A stretch of DNA of 64,000 nucleotides from NCBI GenBank assembly GCA_009667805.1, contig CM019063.1:406540959-406604958 (forward strand), read 5' to 3'. The position numbers and the translations under genes were made by a program. The notes beneath the pieces were generated by a model. That model was given only the letters and a program-made list of their open reading frames with translations. It was not told the DNA's origin and did no database searches. Positions 10,937-21,856 of this stretch are shown in pieces (position 1 is the stretch's first letter; each line of letters opens with the position of its first letter). Source of the stretch: Leptobrachium leishanense. Its lineage: Eukaryota > Chordata > Amphibia > Anura > Megophryidae.

Positions 10937-12957
10937 ATGGCTGGTCTGGATATTGATGTGGAGCGTCTGATAGCGGCAGTGGCGGACCATCCCGAGATTT
11001 GGGACACGGCTTGTGACCTGTACAAGGACAAACAGAGAAAGGCCAGCGCATGGGTTGCAGTCTCGAGGGTGGTGTACCTGGAGTATGATACGTGGTCTGA
11101 CAGAGAGCAGAAGCTACAGAGTGAGTACATTATTATTTAATTCATAATCACATGTAAATTGCATGTGCAATAAAAGTAAAGGCAAACATAATAGGTGCCG
11201 TCACATCTTAAATGCTCCCCAGCTGCCAGGGCAACTGCCCTGCATCGCTAGTAAAATAATTAGACAGAGCATCGCAAAACCTGTTGCTGTGTCTATTCAC
11301 AGCTATTATGTCATGGTTTGCATATTCATCCAGACCCGTAGCTGTGAGGGTATCAGCGAAATTAAAACCATCCCTCGCACGAACATAATTATGTAGGATG
11401 CAACAGCATTTCACTATATCCACACAGAACTCCACATTTACATCAAGCGGTCTATGAAAAATCCTCCACTTGTTGGTCAGTATGCCAAAGCTACACTCCA
11501 CATACCGTCTCGCCCGCGATGGCCTGTAATTAAACACCCACTTCCTCACAGTCAGGTGTGTCCCTGAGTAGGGCCGTAGGAGATGTGTGGATATGCCGAA
11601 CGCTTTGTCACCCACAAAGGCATAGGGGACTGCCACGTCACTGCCAGGCAATGGTGCGGGTCTGGGTATGTGCAGGGTCCGACTCTCGAGCTCATCCCAC
11701 AGTGTAGAGTTCCTGAACAATGTGGAGTCAGAGTCTTTGCCGTATGATACGACATCCACATACACAAAATCATAGTTGGCATCTGACACCGCCAGTAGGC
11801 CAATGGAAAAGAAATGTTTATAATTTTGATACAGTGAGCCACTGTGCAGTGGCTTCACTATGCGGACATGTTTGCCATCCACGACTCCAAGGCAATTGGG
11901 GAAGTTGGCTCTCCCCCAAAATCCTGCTGCAATTGCTACCCATGCCTCGTCCGTGGGTGTTGGTAAACATTGCTTCTTCATGGTTTCCCATATTGTTTGG
12001 CACACCTTGTGGACGATCTCACCAGCTGTTGATCTGCCAACGCAGAAGTTGTAATGCAGATCCTTCAAACTGCATCCACTAGCAAGATACCTGGGAAATA
12101 TGAATTAAATCTGTGTTATGATCACATCATATGAACCGACCCTAATGTCACTCTCATTATGTTTTGCAGCACATGAAATTAGCAACAAGTGGCGCACTAT
12201 CAGGGACAACTACACCCGGGTCCTGAAAAAGGAAGAAGCAGCTGCGCGCTCTGGAGCTGGGGCAAGGAGGAAGGTGCACAGCTATCTTTATGCCGAACAA
12301 TTGTCGTTCCTCAGGAGGACCCAGGAGCCAAGGCCAACTGCGAGCAGCATTGACCAGCCATCCACCTCTGGGTCACAGGAGCAACACCTGCCGGCAGGGG
12401 GTTTTGGCAGCTGGCAGGAGGAGGTTGACCAGGGTGGCACGGACTCGCAGGTGGAGGGGGAGGTGGAGACCGGACCGGTGCCAGCTTCAGCACCGAGAGA
12501 CAGCACCAGACCGGCTCACAACAGGAGGAGGGGACCGCCTAGCGACTTCGAGCAGGCCATGGTCAGCTTCATGGGGTCGCACAATCCACAACCTCCACGC
12601 TGCACCATCACTGACAGTGAGGACATGTCCTTTGTCCATTCCTGTCAATCCCTGCTGGACCAGATGACCCCGGTGCAGAAGGTGGAGTACCGCCGCAGAT
12701 CCCTGGACCTCATCCATGAGATCCTGTCCCGTCCAGAACAGGCTGTGGTCTACTATGGTGCGGTGCCACAAGGCCACCATGCCACTGGTTATGCCAGCCA
12801 CAGCCAGGTGCCACCCACCCACCCACCCATGTCCATGTTGCTGGGCCTCCCCCAGAGTCTGGGTACCGCCGCGGATCCCCACATGGTCCTCATGAGCCAG
12901 ATGCTTCTCTGTACCAGGATTTGTGAGGTGTCTTGTCTGTTTTATGTTTTTGGTTGA
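10937..12957 (+). CDS. Harbinger-encoded MADF/BESS protein (two exons)
   Basis: The second gene of the Harbinger. Exon 1 is 10937-11120 and ends at a GTGAGT donor. Exon 2 is 12170-12957 and follows a gttttgcag acceptor. The phase matches across the join, giving 323 codons. The N-terminal 105 residues or so look like a MADF domain: LIAAVADHPEIWD, then YKDKQRKASAWVAVS, then NKWRTIRDNYTRVLKK across the splice. A proline- and glycine-rich linker follows. At about 214-247, FVHSCQSLLDQMTPVQKVEY fits a BESS-type interaction motif. In this superfamily such proteins bind the element ends and help bring transposase to the DNA in the nucleus; that role is by family, not shown here. The intron contains transposase exon 2 on the other strand. 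I chose the ATG of MAGLDIDVE because the MADF domain starts right after it. Confidence 0.8.
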
Positions 12958-13554
12958 CATGCTGTTCCTGTTGTCACTGTTATGTTTTGTCCTTCATGTT
13001 ATTTTCTTTTGTATATATGTTACAAATATGTTATTCATTTATTTTCTTGTTTATTACAATATATTTCTATTTACATACATTCTTGTCAGTGTCAGAGGTT
13101 TTTTTGGACGTGTCTTGGAATGTGATGCCTGCATGTGGGTGGGTATGAATGTGTTTGCGTACATGTCACTACAGACCGACAATAGGGGCTCTGCACACCG
13201 AGCACATGTCTGCTGACTGGCAGCGAAGTCATGCATGCTGTTGTTTGGAAGTACTTACCGCAAAGTGATGACCAGCATCTCCTCCGGTGGTATGGCATCC
13301 CTCATGTTGGTGTCCCTCTTGGTCAGCGGCTCCCGTAACTGTGACAACAGTTCATCGAATGAGGGGATGGACATCCGCATGTAGTTGAAAAACTTCACGG
13401 GGTCCCTCTCTCGCAGTGGCCTGTACAGCGTCACAAAGTGGCCATGCGTGTGTCTGGCAGCGTTGATGGGATGAACCCATGATCGCCGTTGTCTTTTGTG
13501 CTGGAGGTACAGGTAGCCCGTTGCAGCAAACACAAACACTTGCAGTGCATCCAT
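11208..13554 (-). CDS. PIF/Harbinger DDE transposase (two exons)
   Basis: Read on the minus strand. Exon 1 is 13554-13259, ending at a GTAAGT donor. Exon 2 is 12090-11208, starting after a tttcccag acceptor and ending in TAA. Lengths 296 and 883 bp join in phase to 392 residues, usual for the family (HARBI1-like). The N-terminal part has DPVKFFNYMRMSIPSFDELL, the conserved region ahead of the helix-turn-helix. Catalytic motifs: VVDGKHVRI (D170), DSDSTLFRNS (D220), VGDKAFG (D260) and RRYVECSFG (E297). All key acidic residues are present and there is no stop or frameshift, so the enzyme could be functional. Its intron holds exon 2 of the plus-strand MADF gene. Confidence 0.88.
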
Positions 13555-13570
13555 CTTGGTGAAACGCCAC

Positions 13571-14310
13571 TAGGGATGCACCGATACCACTTTTTTAAGA
13601 CAGAGTATGAGTACCGATACTTTTTAAAAGTACTCACCAATTCCGAGTACCGATACTTTTATTTTATGCCATGTGACCACTTTCCAATAAGAACAGACCT
13701 CATATAAAAATGCCCCCAGCTCACATGGATATGCCCCCAGCTCACATGTACCTTGCCCCCAGCTCTCATGGATATTGTCCCCAGCCTCACATGGATATTG
13801 TCCCCAGCACTTAAGGATATTGCCCCAGCTCTTAAGGATATTGCCCCAGCTCGTATGGAAATGCCCCCCAGCGCTCACCTATACGCAGGGGAAGCTGGCC
13901 GCGTGCATGAAAAGCACGTGGCCAGCGTTCCCTTCTGGCGGCAGCGATACCCATCCTGAGGTCCGGTCGCGGTGCTGTGGGGCAATCACGTGGCTGCCGG
14001 CGCTTCTGTGACGCTGCTTCCAGCCGAGAGTCACTGTCACAGAAGCGTCCGGAGGCCGCATGAACGCATCACAGTAGCGTGACTGGACCTCAGGATGGGT
14101 GAGTATCGCTGCCGCCGGAAGGGAACGCTGGCCCCGTGCTTTTCATGCACACGGCCAGCTTCCCCAGCCCCGCGGATACCGGAAAGCCAGCCCAGCGCTG
14201 GCTTCCGGTATCGGGGGGTGTATCGGGCCGTTTGCCCGAGTACCAAGTACTCGTGCAAAAGCAGTATCGGCACCTATACCGATACTAGTATCGGTATCGG
14301 TGCATCCCTA
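13571..14310. mobile_element. hAT MITE (TAGGGATGCACCGATA ends)
   Basis: 740 bp with inverted ends TAGGGATGCACCGATAC and GTATCGGTGCATCCCTA, flanked by the perfect 8-bp duplication AACGCCAC (13563-13570, 14311-14318). It sits in the 5' flank of the Harbinger transposase. Inside are a short minisatellite (13711-13878) and a long GC-rich inverted repeat (arms about 13887-13965 and 14090-14166). No transposase. Confidence 0.92.
13711..13878. repeat. Short minisatellite, unit near tgcccccagctcacatggat
   Basis: About seven imperfect units of 20-25 bp, such as tgcccccagctcacatggat, ttgtccccagcctcacatgg and attgccccagctcttaagg. The same unit builds the 2.4-kb array at 58238-60665 in a different hAT element. 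Confidence 0.85.
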
Positions 14311-14882
14311 AACGCCACCATCCACGAAATGGCTTTTTATACCCCTTCACCTTATTTTTTGATTCACCTATTGATTTGGTTAATTAGATTACGCGTTTAA
14401 TTGCAGATCCGTAGAAAATCACGCCAAAAAATGTGCATCATATGACCGTTTTCGCGTATTGCGTGAAAAAATATGTCAATGCGTTCGGACGCACTTTTTC
14501 ACGTTCGCGTGTAAAAATGCTTTCATTTGACCCTAGCCTAACACAAGCTTTTAGGAGTTGCTAAAATTATGCGCGCAAAGTCTATGTGTTAATTCCTACG
14601 CATAGATTGTAATACCATCCGCATATCAGCGCACAAATGCATTTGTGCTCACAATGTTAAGTATAGGACGTGAGACGTACAGTAAGCTCGCGCAGCTTTC
14701 GCACAGGTTCACCCGCGGTTGGCGTATACGTGCGTTTGTTGCGCTGACATCGTAATACGATGTTCAGCGCAAAGGGTTTTACCCCTTGTGTTAATGCGTT
14801 TTTGCGCCGGCGCAGACGTTTACACGAAGATTGTAGTAGGGCCCAGTGTTTACTGTTTTTTTTAACTTTGCAACAATATTAA

Positions 14883-15175
14883 CCACTTGGATGCTGAGGA
14901 CGCGCTTCCAAAACACTTCCAAAACACTTTACACATTGTAAATTATTGAAAATACATATTTTATTGCATTTTTTGTTATAATATACAGACATGACATAAC
15001 GTATACATATAATAATGACATATTATGAATCTACCGAGTCTGACGGAAAGAACGATATATAATATGTCTGGGTCATATACTAAAATAAGCCTTCAAAACA
15101 CGTTTAAACATGATGCGCAAAACAGGTAAAAATGACTTCAGCACAGGGGCGGGAAAAGCCTCAGCAGCGAAAGGG
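14883..15175. mobile_element. Short piggyBac-like MITE
   Basis: Flanked by TTAA at 14879-14882 and 15176-15179. Begins ccacttggatgctgaggacg and ends cctcagcagcgaaaggg. Its body is nearly the same as 28280-28539 of the larger copy inside the Gypsy gag, but the hairpin-rich middle is missing, so it is an internal-deletion derivative. Confidence 0.85.
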
Positions 15176-15179
15176 TTAA

Positions 15180-15783
15180 AGAATGTCTGATACAAAATAA
15201 AGTGTGATTCTCTCACAATGGATAAGACAAAAGAGTGTTGGTTGTTAACTGCAGTAGATCACTCCTAAGGAAGGCAGAATTTCTTTCTAGGTTTCTGCAT
15301 TAATTCATGGGAAAGATTTAATCATGAATTCTATTAGTGTGTATAACCTATGAAAGACATTTTGCAGTCATAGTGCTGACTAAAGCATCTAAATGAAACC
15401 GTTTCCATGTGTGAAAAAAATGTTCGACATATTCTTTCAGTTCTTTCAGTTGTCCATTTGTAAATATTTGGTAAGCAGTTTTTAAAGGTGAACTATTTGG
15501 GGGAAAAATTGCTTTAGACTGAAAATATTTTGTTTATGTTAGAGACTGTTAAATGTGCCTACATCTCAGTGTCTATGAGTATTTTGTACTCTGCAGCTAA
15601 ATACTATAAACCTTTGTTTAGACTCAAAAACAAAGTTGTGGCATACAGAGTAAGGTTCCTTTGTGTCTACTCTATAGAGGTACAGACATGACTTCTATGG
15701 CTTTAACTGTAAACAATATTAAGGATTAATAAAGGACAAAATTAGGGTGGTCAGAGAAGGATTTTAAATATCCAAAAGATTAT
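15180..15783. other. No recognisable feature
   Basis: AT-rich spacer with no motif I can support. Confidence 0.4.
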
Positions 15784-15900
15784 CAGGGTTATTCAGAGAG
15801 AGGTGAAAAGCAGGAGAATGACTGGAGAATGGAAAATTCTAGGTCAAAATAGCTGATTTGGAAAGTGAGATGAATGGGAGAATTTTTCTGGTTTGGATAT

Positions 15901-16420
15901 ATTTGAAGCTATTCAATGTTCGCTCCAGATGAAGCCGGTTGTCACCGGCGAAACATATGTCGAGCTGAGTGTTTAAATCTTTTGGTTTTAATGCTGTTCG
16001 TCTTGTATTGCACTAGTGAGGGTAAGAGCAGAATCTGACTAGTATTAGGGACAGCAGCAATTGTGTGAGATGATTATCTTGCGTGCTTATCGTTGCCATT
16101 AGCCTTGTATATTGGATGCACACTTAATTTTTGTGATTTTGTTCCCAGTCCATGCAGTCCATCTTTGGAGGCTGCTTGTTATTTACATTCACTGGCATTT
16201 TTGGTTGCACTACATCTTTGCAACACAAGCTGCATCTCTGATCAATATATACCTCTAATTTTGCCTCATTGTGCTTTTGTGTGTATGTTGTTTTTAGTTG
16301 GCATCTGGGAGTGTCTTTTTGTGATTTATTAAAGGCATTTGGCCATTGTTGTTAGCCACTCCCTGATTAACAGTGACTGACCGGCCGGGTCGGTTCACTG
16401 GTAAATATATTGTCTTTGTT
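15901..16420 (+). mobile_element. Short retroelement-like insertion carrying a hammerhead motif
   Basis: Flanked by TTTGGATAT (15892-15900 and 16421-16429). It has no terminal inverted repeats and no complete gene. The first 70 bases carry a hammerhead-ribozyme-like motif. The form resembles a fragment of a Penelope-like element or a retrozyme, both known to carry hammerheads; this assignment is inference. Confidence 0.55.
15922..15965 (+). ncRNA. Hammerhead ribozyme-like motif
   Basis: All parts of a hammerhead lie in order: stem I 5' strand GCTC (15922-15925), core CAGATGA (15926-15932; consensus CTGANGA, so position 4 is A instead of T), stem II GCCGGT/ACCGGC (15934-15939, 15944-15949) with a 4-base loop, GAAA (15950-15953), a palindromic short stem III within ACATATGT, cleavage triplet GTC ending at 15961, and stem I 3' strand GAGC (15962-15965). 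The core change may weaken or abolish cleavage in this copy. Confidence 0.6.
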
Positions 16421-16493
16421 TTTGGATATTTGACCTAGAATTTTCCATTCTCCAGTAATTCTCCTGCTTTTCACCTCTCTTTGAATAACCCTG

Positions 16494-18622
16494 TTATTTT
16501 AGGACAACGATATCTCACCTTGGCAATGCAGGTGGTTTCGAACTACATTTCCTATGATGTGGAGCCTTTTTGCAAGGTTTATTTTAGTGTATTTAGTAAA
16601 TACTCAAAGAAACTACAGACTACTATGGTTTATGGAAAATAATAAAACAGCAAAACTGTCCAGGATAGGAGGTAACCCAGCACGCAGACAAAACCCAGTT
16701 ACAGCAAGGAAACCCTTAATCTGACAGGCCGGTCCTTATGATAGCTGGATCAAAGCTGAATAAAGAATCTGAACCCCTTGCCGCCGAGAGCTCCTGGCGG
16801 CAAGGCAGTACCTCAGCACCCTGGGGCGACATAGCCTTTGACCTGTTTACATTGCGCATGCGCTGATCACATCATTGGCTGTCGTGGGACAGGAGTCCCG
16901 CGGCAGCCAATGCATGCAATGTAGGTGAATCTATCGAGGTCTATGCAAAAGGAATAGATCCAGATAGCGCAAAGAAATGACATCAGCAATGACATCGACA
17001 CACTGACTCCTTAGTCAACCCACCAGCATATAATCAAAACATTAGGAGTGGACTGAGGGCTGTCCTGAAGAATGACTCTTCCACTCACAGCAGTCATTCA
17101 CAGTAGCGACATGTCACGGAAAGTCAGTGATAGTAAAAGGATGATGACAAATTAGCTAACTGTTCCTATATATGTGTTAGCAAAACAAAACAAAAGATGA
17201 TAACACATACATAGTGAGTTATTCCCTGTCAAACGGACTTCAAGTATGTTAATCCTAACAAGTTCACTTTAATTTGGAAACTGAAAACTATGTGTTCAGT
17301 CTCTCTCTAGTCTATGTTAAACTGTCCTACTCATCTAATTCCCTCTTAATCTGTTGTGATACAGAGGAACGTCCTACTATCAGTCATTAAATGTTTAGCA
17401 TGGATTAGCAAAAGTCAGCAATGCCACTTCAACTGAACAGAAACTGCTATTTGGTTTAAGACAAAACATACATAAATACTTTTCTGTAGATATGCACAAA
17501 CCATCCTACATACTTTTATATTAATACACCAGAAGTCGTATTAGAACATGGTTTGGGCTAATCCAATATGCTGTCACACTGTATCAGATTTCTTCTTTCT
17601 GAAACATTGTTTTTACACCCATTGATTGTAATCTGCGTGAGGAATTTTCCTGTGCTTCGTAAGCAAACAATTAAGAAACATGTTGGTAATAAGATGTTAA
17701 AATCGTAATCAACATAGCCCTGCGGATTGAAAGGAGACTATCGTCTTCCAAATCACACACACTCTGGATCTGTCTCAATAAGGTGAGAGGACTATTGCCA
17801 CACACAGAGGACCGGGACCATCACAAAAGCTTAAGGGAAACTTTCCACTGTTGCAAATGAAAACATCATACTGGAGGCGCAACACAAGCTAAACATTTGG
17901 TTATTTATTTATTTTCAAAATATTTTAATTACGTTTCCTGGCTTTACAGGGAAAAAAAAGTTGTCTCCACATTACCTCAAGAGATCAAATAAAAATGTCT
18001 AAACATTTCCTACAACTTGCTGTTTGCTGTCTTTTTTTCTCTCTGTTTTGCTGTTTTTTTGTGTGTTTTTTTTAACAGAAAGTGAATAACAGAGTCTAGG
18101 CACTGCCGGTGGCTTACAAACCGTACTTCTTGTGTGGTCTGTACAGACATTATGATTTATTCAGGTAATAGGGAAGGAGCATGACCCCCAGTGGCCACAG
18201 AAAGAGAGCTGCATGTGAATTTAATGCTCTCACCACAAAAAATCTCTGTTATGACTAAGATGTGTGGCTGAAGTCACTGCCTGACTGGTGCTAAAAAGGA
18301 ACTTAGACATTAAGTGTACACACTTTATTACAAATTCTCTCCTGGGATTATGCCAAGGGTTTTTACCCACTTTCAAAGAATAGCAAGAAAGCAGATTAAA
18401 ATATTAGAGCAGGGCGATATATTGTGCCCCCAGTGAGCGATCTAGTTTCCGAGAGATGGATTAACCAATATCTGGTTGTTCTAAACCTTTTCATTTGTTT
18501 AAAGCATTTGGAACCAAACTCCTTTTTTGTAAGTCATTTCTGTGGGTAGAAGAAATATCAACAAAGGAAGTGTGCCTTAATTTATGGGGGTTTTTAAAAT
18601 TTATTTGTAGCCTACCCTAATA
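16494..18622. other. Unassigned; hairpins near 16776-16916
   Basis: No gene is seen. A perfect 10-bp stem, CCTTGCCGCC with GGCGGCAAGG, lies at 16776-16805, and another GC-rich imperfect stem near 16880-16912 (ggctgtcgtgggac/gtcccgcggcagcc). These could belong to an eroded MITE. The rest is AT-rich and unrecognised. Confidence 0.4.
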
Positions 18623-18624
18623 TA

Positions 18625-20247
<1,623 letters not shown>

Positions 20248-20389
20248 TATTTGTCTCTTATTGTACAATATTATGTTCAAATATTATTGTATCGTATTCA
20301 GATATATATCCATTGTGTTGTGGTCTCGTTAATTTGCTTTTATTTAAAATAAAAAATACAGAACATTACATCTAAATGACTGGACAGAT

Positions 20390-20710
20390 GTCAAAGCCGT
20401 GACTTTGACAGGCGTCCATGTTACTAGGACAACGGGGGTGACGTCATCAGGATGAGCCGGAGATTCGGCGCACGCGCGATGAACCTACAAGCTTGCGGGA
20501 TGCCTCGCACACCGGCGGGGGTGAGTGACCGGTGTTTTATTTGTGTGTAATTATGACCCCTATTTAAACCACCAGGTTGTTAGAAGGGGATCGTATGTAA
20601 CTGTCCTGAAGAAGGTCTCAGATTGGGACAGAAATGTTGATTTTATTGATGGATCAATAAAGTTTTGTAACTTTGGAAGACCATGGAGTGCTGGCGATTC
20701 TTTGATCGAT
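20390..20710 (+). mobile_element. Retroposed 321-bp insertion with hammerhead-like core
   Basis: Flanked by a perfect 19-bp duplication, tctaaatgactggacagat, at 20371-20389 and 20711-20729, so it arrived by target-primed or similar retrotransposition. There is no poly(A) tail and no gene. Near the 3' end (20601-20642) is a hammerhead-like series: CTGAAGA, stem GTCTC/GGGAC, GAAAT. The form suggests a Penelope-related or retrozyme-like non-autonomous element. Confidence 0.6.
20601..20642 (+). ncRNA. Degenerate hammerhead-like motif
   Basis: Core CTGAAGA (20606-20612) fits consensus CTGANGA. Stem II is GTCTC (20615-20619) with GGGAC (20625-20629), including one G-U pair. GAAA follows at 20631-20634, then tgtt. 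Stem I is only about 3 bp and stem III is almost absent, so self-cleavage of this copy is doubtful. Confidence 0.4.
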
Positions 20711-20826
20711 TCTAAATGACTGGACAGATATGATTATTGTGCTTGGGGATGCTAACAGTTAGTTCATTAATAAAAGTATCAGTCACTACCTAAAAACTAG
20801 ATATTGGGATAAAAGTCAGTTTTACA

Positions 20827-21378
20827 TAGGGATGTGCGTTTCGGGTTTCGGAATTTCGGAATTTACACGAAATTTCCCGATTCGTGTTTTCGGATGCGGC
20901 CGAATTTCCGAAAATATTTAGATCCGAAAATGGCAGATCCGAAAAGTTTTCCGAGCCGAAACGAAATATTTTCAGAATTTTCGAATGGATTTGAAATGTG
21001 TCAAATCGAAATTTATTGCTTTGAAACGAGGAGAACAGACGTTCCGAAAAAACGAAAATTTCCGAAGTTACGAAAAGTCGATACAAAAAACGAGCAAAGT
21101 GACACGAAAATACGAAAAACGGTCGATATTCCGAAAACATGTACAATTCCGAAAAACGAAAATTTCCGAAATTACGAAAAGTCGATACAAAAAACGAGCA
21201 AAGTGACACGAAAATACGAAAAATGGTCGATATTCCGAAAAAAAATATGTACACGAAAAACGAGTTGAGCCGAACCGAATCGAAACAGAAATCGGTCGAA
21301 ACGAGCCGAATCGAAAAGTTTAAAAATCCGAAAAATCAAACCGAATCGAACCGAAAAAAAAATCGGTGCACAAGCCTA
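20827..21378. mobile_element. hAT MITE rich in cgaaa words (TAGGGATGTGC family)
   Basis: 552 bp with ends TAGGGATGTGCG and GGTGCACAAGCCTA and a perfect 8-bp duplication GTTTTACA (20819-20826, 21379-21386). Sequence is dominated by ccgaaa/tttcgg words. A 104-bp tandem duplication starts at 21053 and 21157. Open frames on both strands come from this word bias and are not genes. Confidence 0.9.
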
Positions 21379-21455
21379 GTTTTACACCAGAACCCCATCT
21401 TTCCTCTCTTGAACATTCCTTTTGACAAAAGCATATTAGAATTAACCAGGTACGT

Positions 21456-21457
<2 letters not shown>

Positions 21458-21491
<34 letters not shown>
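21458..21491. repeat. (TA)n microsatellite
   Basis: Uninterrupted run of ta dinucleotides, about 15 units. Confidence 0.95.
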
Positions 21492-21494
<3 letters not shown>

Positions 21495-21856
21495 TAATCT
21501 TGACCACCAGACCAGGTCGGGATACAGCAGACACATTGTGCCATCATTCACCCATGACTGAGCTGTCATTCACCAAGACTGAGCCAGCAGCCTGTGGCTA
21601 AGCAGAACTGCAGCAGAGTCAGTGTGACCACTGGTGATGCCACTCAGATCCTTTTGCAAGGAGTCTAGATAGGCAGGCCACAGCAGCCGGAAAAGATAAA
21701 AATTATGAAATTATATGACATCAAAAAATTTGTTTATTTTTAATTTGGTTAAAATTGCTTATTACTTAAAAACCACAACAGGTTCTCCTATCTTGATGTT
21801 TATTTATTTATTTTAACACACATCCTGTCACATATATTAGAGATTCACTATGGTCA

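Larger units (their letters stand above)
10614..14538. mobile_element. Autonomous-looking PIF/Harbinger transposon
   Basis: Flanked by TAA at 10611-10613 and 14539-14541. The ends GGCTGGGGTCTGACC and gaccctagcc match the MITEs at 6674, 45947 and 48077. It holds both genes known for this superfamily, a DDE transposase (minus strand) and a Myb/SANT- or MADF-type DNA-binding protein (plus strand), each with two exons and proper splice sites. The only damage seen is a 740-bp hAT insertion 16 bp upstream of the transposase start codon, which may cut the gene from its promoter. Confidence 0.88.
10181..14844. mobile_element. GGGCCCTAC-ended DNA element hosting the Harbinger
   Basis: The left end GGGCCCTACAACAATCTTC and the right end GAAGATTGTAGTAGGGCCC are inverted copies, with AGT at 10178-10180 and 14845-14847. 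Without its insert the element is about 740 bp, rich in gcgc words and non-coding. The autonomous Harbinger at 10614-14538 sits inside it. The superfamily is not assigned. Confidence 0.65.
15784..16493. mobile_element. CAGGGTTATTC hairpin MITE, split by a retroposed insert
   Basis: Left arm 15784-15900 and right arm 16421-16493, with the ends cagggttattcagagagagg and tctttgaataaccctg, and TTAT on both sides. Between the arms lies a 520-bp insertion flanked by a 9-bp duplication. Confidence 0.75.

Noticed and set aside
12290..12960. Other open frames opposite or beside the MADF exon 2 (125-157 codons)
   Set aside because: Shadows of the GC-rich coding exon; the plus-strand frame with MADF/BESS motifs and matching splice phase explains the region.
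20790..21268. Open frames of 144-154 codons on both strands
   Set aside because: Both come from the ttcgg/ccgaa word bias of a hAT MITE with perfect TSD.
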